This document shows positions 1 through 5,922 of a stretch of 11,578 nt of DNA, in pieces (position 1 is the stretch's first letter; every line of letters begins with the position of its first letter). Made by a program: the position numbers and the translations under genes. The DNA is from Opitutaceae bacterium (GTDB lineage: Bacteria; Verrucomicrobiota; Verrucomicrobiae; Opitutales; Opitutaceae): contig JAISAX010000414.1 of the NCBI GenBank assembly GCA_031266495.1, positions 1-11,578 on the forward strand, in the 5' to 3' direction. The notes below the pieces were generated by a model. The model had not been told where the DNA came from, searched no databases, and saw only the letters and a list, made by a program, of their open reading frames with translations.

Positions 1-138
1 GCCGTCAACGCCGCCATCTTTGCCGCGTCCATGCTCGCGCTCGGGGATGCGAACGTGAAAAAGGCGCTGGGCGAATTCCGCGCCGAACAGACGCGGAAGG
101 TTTCCGGAATAAAGCTCGATACCGGCACCGGCCTGTAA
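1..138 (+). CDS. purE: PurE, N5-carboxyaminoimidazole ribonucleotide mutase, C-terminal end (5' partial)
   Basis: This frame is open from base 1 to a TAA at 136-138 and gives the last 45 residues of a protein. The segment NAAIFAASMLAL followed by FRAEQTRKV matches the C-terminal helices of class I PurE (compare NAALLAAQILA...WRKAQT in E. coli). PurE is a cytosolic octameric enzyme of de novo purine synthesis that interconverts N5-CAIR and CAIR. The catalytic N-terminal half, with the Ser/His active-site loop, lies outside the window, so only the family call can be made. The gene ends 9 bases before a hairpin that may terminate it. Recognition is from a short C-terminal piece; a PurE-like domain in a fusion is possible but less likely. 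Confidence 0.82.
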   Translation, partial: AVNAAIFAASMLALGDANVKKALGEFRAEQTRKVSGIKLDTGTGL

Positions 139-146
139 CCGGGGCT

Positions 147-173
147 TCCGGATTTTTACACAAAAATCCCGGA
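147..173. terminator. Hairpin just downstream of purE, possible terminator
   Basis: The arms 147-157 and 162-173 pair over 11 bp with a single bulged C at 170 and an ACAC loop. The loop-proximal part is a T5/A5 block. No U-tract follows on either strand, so this is not a textbook intrinsic terminator. Its position 9 bases after the purE stop is the main support. Confidence 0.4.
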
Positions 174-240
174 CGAAGGGCGCTGACGGGTGTAATTGAA
201 AGTGGAGGGGGAAGGAGAAAACGCTGAAGAAGAATCAACC

Positions 241-280
241 ACAGAGACACAGAGACACAGAGACACGGAGGTCACGGAGT
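241..280. repeat. 8-bp tandem repeat (ACAGAGAC x3) with degenerate tail
   Basis: Three exact 8-bp units sit at 241-248, 249-256 and 257-264, followed by a degenerate ACGGAGGTCACGGAGT. This is the 'CACAGAGACACAGAG' type of intergenic low-complexity repeat common in Verrucomicrobiota and related genomes. It is followed at about 298-342 by an irregular run of CCCGAACC/CCCGGACC-like words. No gene is supported from 139 to 366; short frames there are repeat-encoded and lack family features. Confidence 0.7.
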
Positions 281-366
281 CCGGAAGGAGTTTTGATCCC
301 GAACCGAACCAGACCAACCCGAACCAGCCCGGACCGACCCGTTTTCTCCGGATTGAACTCCGTGTC

Positions 367-386
367 TTAGGGATTGCGCATAAATA
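367..386 (+). repeat. Left terminal inverted repeat of the IS
   Basis: The sequence TTAGGGATTGCGCATAAATA matches the reverse complement of 1215-1234 except at position 2. It lies 43 bp upstream of the transposase ATG at 430. Confidence 0.85.
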
Positions 387-429
387 ATATCTTTGATATT
401 GAGGGAGAGAGAAGAGAGAAGAGGCGGCG

Positions 430-1208
430 ATGAAAGCCTTGGATTACGAAGGGGTGTCGAGGAGGTATGAGTTGATCAAGGAGCAACTTGGTGAGCGGCA
501 ACGTCGTTTGTGGGCCGGAGCGGAGGCGAGGGAACTTGGCTACGGGGGGATAAGAGCGGTATCGAGGGCCACCGGGCTTGCGTGCGAGACGATAAGAAGA
601 GGGATGTGCCATATGGCATTTACGACACCACGCTCAATGAAGGCTGGGTGAGCGTGGGAAGTGACAGCGAGACGGCGCAATTTGCGGTCAACAGCATAGG
701 GCGCTGGTGGTCGCAACCGGGCGAATGGCGCTATCCCGAGGCCGGGCAAATCCTGATCATGGCCGACTGCGGCGGCAGCAACGCGCTGCTGGCCCGCCGG
801 GTCAACCCCCTGCGCCTCCAAATCCTGATCATGGCCGACTGCGGCGGCAGCAACAGCGCACGCGGACGGCTCTGGAAAAAATGCCTCCGGCAATGGGCCG
901 ACCAGACCGGACTGGGCGTAACCGTTTGCCATTTCCCGCCTGGCACAAGCAAGTGGAACAAAATCGAACACCGCATGTTTTGCCAAATAACCAAAAACTG
1001 GCGGGGCAAGCCGTTGATCAGCCACGAGGTGATTATCCAGCTGATCGCCGCCACCACGACCACAACCGGCCTGCGCATACAGTCCGAATTGGATCCGGCA
1101 ATGTACGAAAAGGGCCTTCTCGTTTCCGACTCCGAAATAGCTGCCCTCTCCATCGAACGCGCCGCGTTTCACGGCGATTGGAATTACCATTTCAATCCAC
1201 GAAATTAA
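430..1208 (+). pseudogene. ISAzo13-family transposase, deleted and frameshifted
   Basis: The gene starts at ATG 430 after a purine-rich AGAGGCGGCG. The first part, in frame 1 to about base 605, reads GERQRRLWAGAEARELGYGG...TIRRG, the N-terminal helix-turn-helix region of ISAzo13-type transposases. The reading then resumes in frame 3 at VPYGIYDTTLNEGWVSVG and runs to the TAA at 1206-1208. About 200 residues, including the first catalytic Asp (usually in a VDTKKKE-like motif), are missing at the junction near 602-608, and the frame is broken. The remaining DDE residues are visible: Asp in ILIMADCGGSN and Glu in GTSKWNKIEHRM. The C-terminus WNYHFNPRN is also typical. A 72-bp insertion duplicates the second-Asp motif. 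No functional transposase is expected. Confidence 0.85.
747..854 (+). repeat. 36-bp direct repeat, 72-bp period, inside the transposase pseudogene
   Basis: Two identical 36-bp copies occur at 747-782 and 819-854 (both begin CAAATCCTGATCATGGCC). The 36 bases between them are not recognisably related. The effect is an in-frame 24-residue insertion that doubles the ILIMADCGGSN motif carrying the second catalytic Asp. Confidence 0.9.
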
Positions 1209-1214
1209 TGATGC

Positions 1215-1234
1215 TATTTATGCGCAATCCCTTA
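1215..1234 (-). repeat. Right terminal inverted repeat of the IS
   Basis: Read on the minus strand this is TAAGGGATTGCGCATAAATA. It begins 6 bases after the transposase stop at 1208 and supplies the artificial last codons and stop of the minus-strand ORF 1218-1580. Confidence 0.85.
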
Positions 1235-1580
1235 CTGCGTTATTATTGATGTAAAGCGAGTCATTGATGGAAAAACCGGTTATCTCGTAGCCAGCCTGGG
1301 AGAAATCAAACGCGATGACGAATGATGCACTTGTCTGGCCTTGATTGGGCGTCACGTAGCGGCGTTCGCTATCCCCTGCGCCTTCGGTACTGGCGCCAAA
1401 GATGTTGGAGCTGGAATACAGCGCATTCGAAAACTTCGCGTTATTGATGAGATCGTCGAAGGAAATGCTGAAGATATAGGCGTTGTTGGTAATGTCATCC
1501 GGAGCATATTCCCCGGAGTGAATCCGGGAGCGGAGAAAGGAGAAGACTCGCTGAAATGGAGACAAATCACTGGGTATCAA
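1218..1580 (-). pseudogene. Fragment of an exported beta-sandwich-type protein, truncated by the IS
   Basis: Minus-strand residues from about NNAYIFSISFDDLINNAKF through YEITGFSINDSLYINN have the composition (N, S, F, aromatic, few charges) of verrucomicrobial exported proteins that usually end in PEP-CTERM tails. I recognise no specific family. The listed 5' end is a TTG codon; no ATG, signal peptide or ribosome site is visible, and the in-frame sequence upstream does not look like protein. The 3' end is artificial: after the codons for NNA the frame enters the IS inverted repeat at 1234 and stops in it. No continuation is found on the far side of the IS (bases below 367). It is best read as a decayed internal or C-terminal piece. 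Confidence 0.5.
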
Positions 1581-1986
1581 TGATTTGCCGGAGGGATAAA
1601 ATTGGCGAATGAGAGTGACATGTAGGCGGATGAGAGAATGAGAAAAACGATGGGGTTTTTGTGGAGAAAGAAAAGGCGAACAATGCTAGTACCCCATAAC
1701 GCTCGAAGTTTCGCATCTATCCCGAATGAGCACGGAGGAGAGGTATCCGAAAAAATCGAGGTTATGGGGTACTAGACACGTCCAGCATTCATGCTGGCGG
1801 TGGGCCGGAGGAAGCAGGTATGGGTTGCGTTACAGGAATGTGAATCGGGCAGTGCGCTCCCCGCTCGTGCAGGGGGAATCGGTCGGTCCGGGGCAGGTCA
1901 GCCAGAATGGCGGAGAAATTTGCGGGGAGGCTGCAAGGGCTCGCCAACCTGTAAACGTCGACGGGATCAGGCAGGGCAATGGACGT
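1581..1986. other. Gene-free stretch containing the MITE-like element
   Basis: Between the exported-protein fragment and the 3' end of the glycosidase pseudogene I find no supportable gene on either strand. It holds one copy of a short box shared with 5746-5784 (1667-1689 and 1772-1787), interrupted by the 82-bp palindromic element. Bases 1788-1986 show nothing recognisable; overlapping plus-strand frames there lack family features and are probably antisense shadows or decayed DNA. Confidence 0.6.
1690..1771. mobile_element. 82-bp MITE-like palindromic element with flanking CTAG
   Basis: Terminal repeats TACCCCATAAC (1690-1700) and GTTATGGGGTA (1761-1771) are perfect inverted copies. Five more bases (CTCGA, 1702-1706 with 1756-1760) pair after one bulged base, and the interior (GTTTCG...CCGAAA) pairs partly, so the whole element can fold. 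CTAG stands on both sides (1686-1689 and 1772-1775). A related sequence at 5762-5780 reads ATGCTAGGCACGTCCAGCA with a single CTAG and no insert, as an empty site would. This supports insertion with a 4-bp duplication. There is no coding capacity. The mobilising transposase is unknown; IS5-type elements use YTAR targets, which CTAG fits, but the terminal repeats are not ones I recognise. Confidence 0.6.
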
Positions 1987-4430
1987 TTACGGGCCGGAAG
2001 GCGAAGGCAGTTCGACTTCCAGCAACAGGGGTTGCATCGGAAGCAAGTTGATCTTTGCCGCGTCGAGCTGTCGGCCAGTGATCAGGTCGCGGGCGTTACC
2101 GGCGTTGGGCAATGATACAGTCTGCTCCCCGGTCAGCATATTGGTGAGAGGAAGCAGCCACCGACCTTCGTAGGGGACGGCCGTGTATTCAACACCCCAT
2201 GCCGGATCTCCCTTGCCGGAGAGAACGTGGACAGGTTGCGCCAGACCCTGGGTGTTCATCGTTGTCAGCAATTGCCGCGAGAGACTGCGATCGGTCATAT
2301 CGCTGTGCGTGATCGGCGTGATTGCCAGCCCGTCGGGTAAGGAGCGGGGGCGGTTGTAAATGTCACACGTCAGACTTTCATTTTTCCCCGCAGTACCGGA
2401 GACGGCCAACACGTGGCCTCCGTCCCGGGAAAATTCCCTGAGGCCGGACAAGGTGGCATCGCTCACATTGACAGCCTGCGGAATGACGATCCAGCGGATC
2501 TCGCGATTGGCGATCGAGCGTTCGCGGGTGGAAAGCTGGCGTTCGCTGATGGAAGGTGGGGCGGAGGCCGGCGAAGGTGAGGGCAACGTGGACGGCACGC
2601 AGCGTTTCCAGATAGTCGTCGCTCCAGTAAATCGACGGTGTCGAGTAAAGGATGGCCACCTGCGACGGCGCGCGATTGATTGCGGCAAGGGGTTCGGCGA
2701 GGCGGTTGATATCGAGCATGGCACGGGATGCGGCGAGGATGTTGGCAGGACGCATGTAGATGCTGCCGGCGGTGGCGGTGTCGCTACCGGTTTCTTCCCA
2801 TAACCACCCACGCGCCCTGTTCGCGTTGCCCGTCTGCGGAGGTGATCCCGAAGAGGACGTTCATACCGAGGCCGGCTGCTCCGGCGGGGTTGAGGCTGAT
2901 GACCGACCACGGGATGCGCGCTTCCAGGACAAAGCCGTCGGCGGTGCGGCGGACGGTGCGAGTAACCTGTTGCCAGTCGAAAGGGGTTTCGTCGGTGGCA
3001 TCGGTGGAAAGCCATTCCATGCCGGGAGCGAGCGCCTTGGCGGTGAGCTTGTTGTCTGCATCCAGACGAAATAGCAGGCGGTTGATTTTTGGGGTGGACC
3101 TTTCCGAGAGCTCGGGGGAAGGGGCCAGTGTGAGTAAGACGCTGCGGACGATTGGAGCGGGGGAGGGGGCATGTTTGACCTCGATCTGGATACCAAGTGT
3201 GTCGACGTCGTAATCAGCACGAAACAGGGCTGTAGCTTTGGAATTGCCGTCCGCCTAGATTGACATGGCAGGAGCTGGCGTCCTACCGCCACGGAGAAAA
3301 AGCGGGTAATAGCGGAGGCTGGCAGCCAAACCGTCCCATACGGCCGGTTCGTAGATGGAGGCTGTATGGGATTGTTCGGTGATCCCGGTGATTTCGACAT
3401 CGTCAAACCACAGTGCGGTGGCTTGTCCACTGACGAGAAGGACAATCTCAAATTCGCTGCTTTCCGCAGTGAAAGAGGTGGTCACACGTTGCCAGTCCCA
3501 GGTGCCGCGGGGGAGATTACGGCGGAGCTTCCAGCCAGGGCCGCCGCCAACCCAGGCGGCGCCGACGTTCTGACCTTTGGTCCAGACACTGAATTGATAG
3601 CGAGCGCCTTTGGTGAGGCCCTTCACATGTTGCCGATATGCACCGTAGATGCCGGCTCCGAAGGTGCCGTGGGCCGAGAGGCGAGCGGAGGTATTCCCGC
3701 TATGTTTCTCGGTGGAGTCGAAACTGAAATCCACATCGACATTGCCGGAGGTGCCGCGTCGCCACGAGGGGGCATCAGGTTGTTCAAAGCCACCGTCGAT
3801 GACATGGGTGAGCGCGCCGGAAGCGGAGGTTTGGCCAGGTGGCGCGGTTGATGTCGCGGAGGTCGTGGCGCTGCTTGTCTGGTCGAGCTGGAAATCATCG
3901 ACCCAGAGGTTTTTTACCGTGCCTTCGCAGATGAGAATAAGGTCGAAGGTCGTTTGGTTGGGGCCGGTGGAGATACCGCGGGTGATGCGCTGCCAGTCCC
4001 AGGTGCCGGCGGGCAGGGGATGGCGGAATTTCCAGCCAGGACCGCCGCCGATCCATGCATTGCCAAACTTCCCGGCAGGGGAGAGTTCCTCGGCTTTGAC
4101 CCAAAGTGAAATCGTGTAGCGGGTATCTGGTTGGAGACCGGTGATCTTTTGCTTGAGAGACGCAAACACGTTGGGGCCGCGCGGACTGGCGTTGGTGATG
4201 CGAAATGAGGCATTCCCGGAGTGGCAGGTGTTGGTATCGATTTGTCCGGTGGCATCGGCGCCTCCGGACGTTCCCCATGTCCAAGGGGCAAGGGATGAGG
4301 ATTCGAATCCGGGGTTTTCGACAGGTATTCCGGCTGGTAGCGCAAGGGAGCTCAGCAGCACCAATGCGGTGGTGAGCGCGTAGCGCAGATGCATGACGGA
4401 TGCAGGGGGGATGCGTAAAGGAGGGTGCAT
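1987..4430 (-). pseudogene. CBM-bearing beta-galactosidase-like glycoside hydrolase, multiply disrupted
   Basis: The first open part (4430 to 3258) begins with a signal peptide (YALTTALVLLSSLALPAG). An alternative start at 4394 sits directly before that signal, while the 4430 ATG has an AAGGAT upstream. Two CBM4/9-type domains follow (about residues 36-185 and 208-350), ending in LWVDDFQL and LWFDDVEI. An in-frame TAG (3255-3257) then interrupts. The same frame continues with a CBM9/DOMON-like domain (FRLDADNKL, GFVLEARIPWSVI) to a stop at 2784. After a frame change near 2800, WLWEETGSDTATAGSIYMRP and SRAMLDINRLAEPL match the C-terminal trimerisation (glutamine-amidotransferase-like) region of GH42-like beta-galactosidases. 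One extra base at about 2551 (TTCCATC for TTCATC) shifts the frame again, and ISERQLS...FSRDGGHVLAVSG continues to the TAA at 1987. The catalytic barrel appears deleted between the CBM9-like and trimerisation parts. It is secreted by inference, and its substrate cannot be stated. Confidence 0.75.
3490..4049 (-). repeat. Diverged direct repeat between the two CBM domains
   Basis: Bases 3490-3548 and 3991-4049 are related copies; both contain TGCCAGTCCCAGGTGCCG on the plus strand. They encode GGGPGWKLRRNLPRGTWDWQ and GGGPGWKFRHPLPAGTWDWQ respectively. This reflects internal duplication of a whole CBM4/9-type domain, about 500 bp per unit. Confidence 0.8.
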
Positions 4431-4544
4431 TGATTGTATATCCTTATCGATAGGAGGACACGAAGAAACCGTGTTTTTTGCTAATCGGGAGTTGGAGGCA
4501 GAATGAAGCCGGAAAACCAGGGGAGTCGGCAGCGGCGGCGATGA

Positions 4545-5231
4545 TCAGTAATCGTAACCGTAACGCTTCCCGTCTTCATTGGCGGTATAATACCTCCAGT
4601 AAACTCCAGGCTCCACTTTCAAATCGGTTTTGTAGCTGTCATCTCTCATCTTCCGCGCACTTCCGTCGGCGAAAGCAACGTTGGCGAAGCCATCGTTAAA
4701 TCCTCCACGGTCTGAGGAATCCAGATTGGCCGAAAGCATGGAATGGGAGGGACGCGCAAAGGAATTGAGAAGCATTCCATTGCTTGTTTTGGGGTCAGGG
4801 CGGCCGGCTTTGGCATAAGTAGCGGGGCCGTTTTCCCCCGTTATATAACCGCAGGTACGAATTCTTCCTTTCCAGTAGCGCGAGGGATCAGTGTAAATAT
4901 TAATATTGTAGTGCTTAACCAGAATTGGACACCACCAGGCTGGGTTGTCCTTGGCCAGGTAAGGTCCCATTTTTGATTCGGATGGATCCAGTATCTGATT
5001 AACGCCCTGCCAAGTTCCATAGGGCAGATGGTCCTTGTTGTCCCCTGCATAAAGAATCATGGCCATGGCTACTTGCCTGACGTTGGACATGCTCTGCACC
5101 TGGCGGGCGGAAGCGCGGACTTTGGCTACAACGGGGATGATAATGCCAGCAAGAATACCAATAATGGCAATGACGGTAAGGAGTTCGACCAGAGTGAAGG
5201 CGTGTTGTTTACTATTGTAGGTGGGGTTCAT
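4545..5231 (-). CDS. Prepilin-type N-terminal cleavage/methylation domain protein (pseudopilin-like)
   Basis: The 228-residue product starts MNPTYNSKQHA and then FTLVELLTVIAIIGILAGI, the class III signal of type IV pilins and type II secretion pseudopilins. Cleavage by prepilin peptidase is expected between Ala11 and Phe12 (Ala replaces the usual Gly), with the conserved Glu at mature position 5. The rest is a periplasmic or surface globular domain with NVAFADGSARKM near the C-terminus, resembling the N..F.DG signature of the large DUF1559/H-x9-DG prepilin-like families expanded in Planctomycetes and Verrucomicrobiota. Role inferred: exported or secretion-associated protein of the adjacent polysaccharide locus, not a true pilus subunit. 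It is full length and uninterrupted, unlike its neighbours. No good Shine-Dalgarno is visible before the ATG at 5229-5231. It could have been co-transcribed with the glycosidase gene 114 bp downstream. Confidence 0.85.
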   Translation of the reverse strand: MNPTYNSKQHAFTLVELLTVIAIIGILAGIIIPVVAKVRASARQVQSMSNVRQVAMAMILYAGDNKDHLPYGTWQGVNQILDPSESKMGPYLAKDNPAWWCPILVKHYNINIYTDPSRYWKGRIRTCGYITGENGPATYAKAGRPDPKTSNGMLLNSFARPSHSMLSANLDSSDRGGFNDGFANVAFADGSARKMRDDSYKTDLKVEPGVYWRYYTANEDGKRYGYDY

Positions 5232-5267
5232 TGCAGTGGTGGTGGGGAGGTTACAAGAGGAAAGGGA

Positions 5268-5726
5268 TTAATGCTGCTTGCGCGTGCGGCCGATGCACAA
5301 AGCGAAGAGCAATCCGGCGATTCCGGCAATGGCGACAGCGGTGGCAGGTTCGGGAATTTGAGAGACGGAAATTCCGTCAATCGAAAGAATAGTGGAGGTA
5401 CCATGCTGGACGTTTTGTCCGCCAAAGTAGAGGTAGGAACCTGCATTGCCTGTCCGGTTTCGGAAACTCAGTTCCTGCCCGTCGTTATCACTGCTGCTCG
5501 TATAGGTAGATGTTCCGTTGGTAACAGTAAAAACAAACGAGTTGGCAGATGGATTGATGTCCAGCGTGATGTCATAAGTGATACCGGGTGCCAGAGAGAA
5601 TTTGTTGGAGATGGCAACTCCGGTAGCGACGGGAGAACGAGAGCGGGAAGAAGACTGGCAGCGGTGGCGGGCATCTGGCTGATTTTCAGGTTTCCGAAAC
5701 GGGCGTCGAGAGGAGTTGCCCGACAC
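5268..5726 (-). pseudogene. PEP-CTERM sorting-domain protein, 5'-truncated and frameshifted
   Basis: The C-terminus SQIPEPATAVAIAGIAGLLF followed by ALCIGRTRKQH is a clear PEP-CTERM tail: Pro-Glu-Pro motif, one membrane helix, then basic residues. Such tails direct Sec-exported proteins to exosortase processing. Before it lies a beta-rich stretch (ISNKFSLAPGITYDITLDI, NAGSYLYFGGQNVQHG) typical of exported verrucomicrobial proteins. No signal peptide is encoded. The apparent start is a GTG in an arginine-rich, non-protein-like frame. A neighbouring frame encodes TPLDARFGNLKIS at about 5680-5720, which looks like the true upstream coding, so a frameshift lies at roughly 5610-5665 and the 5' part of the gene is missing. 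It ends 37 bp before the prepilin-like gene, in the same direction. It could be a short expressed ORF, but export would be impossible without a signal. Confidence 0.7.
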
Positions 5727-5745
5727 GCGGCACTTGCGTCCCGGA

Positions 5746-5784
5746 AAAGAAAAGCACTGTGATGCTAGGCACGTCCAGCAATGG
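5746..5784 (-). repeat. Short box shared with the 1667-1792 region, upstream of the PEP-CTERM fragment
   Basis: On the plus strand AAAGAAAAG (5746-5754), seven unrelated bases, ATGCTAG (5762-5768) and CACGTCCAGCA (5770-5780) occur in the same order and spacing as AAAGAAAAG (1667-1675), seven bases, ATGCTAG (1683-1689) and, beyond the 82-bp insert, CACGTCCAGCA (1777-1787). Both copies lie 5' of minus-strand exported-protein fragments. It could be a conserved promoter or leader of paralogous genes, or remnant duplicated sequence. Confidence 0.55.
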
Positions 5785-5852
5785 ATGACTCATCAGTGCC
5801 ATTTTGATGCCGTTTTTTTGTTCTCTTCCCGCAGAGATGAGTATCACAGCTT

Positions 5853-5892
5853 GCCCCGCGCCGGGGCCGAGCGGCGGCATTCCTGCCGCTGC
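5853..5892 (-). terminator. Two adjacent GC-rich hairpins downstream of cobA-hemD
   Basis: 5871-5892 forms a 9-bp stem (one G-U) with a TTCC loop. 5853-5867 forms a 6-bp GCCCCG/CGGGGC stem with a 3-base loop. They lie 31 bases and more past the cobA-hemD stop when read on the minus strand. There is no U-tract, so termination is inferred from position and stability only. Confidence 0.35.
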
Positions 5893-5922
5893 AGGCTCGC
5901 GTAATTTCCGGAACGCCCCTTG

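Larger units (their letters stand above)
367..1234 (+). mobile_element. Internally deleted ISAzo13-like insertion sequence
   Basis: The element is bounded by inverted repeats at 367-386 and 1215-1234 that match at 19 of 20 positions (core AGGGATTGCGCATAAATA). It contains a single transposase pseudogene of ISAzo13 type. At 868 bp it is well short of what a full ISAzo13-family transposase of roughly 400 residues would need, because the middle of the gene is deleted. I see no convincing target-site duplication: the bases outside are CGTGTC on the left and CTGCG on the right. The right end lies inside the exported-protein fragment read on the minus strand. Without the first catalytic Asp it should be non-autonomous, but its ends look usable in trans. 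Confidence 0.82.

Noticed and set aside
241..264. Possible CRISPR-like repeat
   Set aside because: The units are 8 bp in direct tandem with no spacers, and there are no cas genes.
3255..3257. Amber readthrough or pyrrolysine at the in-frame TAG of the glycosidase
   Set aside because: Two further, independent lesions in the same gene make simple pseudogenisation the better explanation; no recoding element is visible.
5028..5762. 244-residue plus-strand ORF
   Set aside because: It is antisense to the prepilin-like gene and the PEP-CTERM fragment, with no signal or domain.
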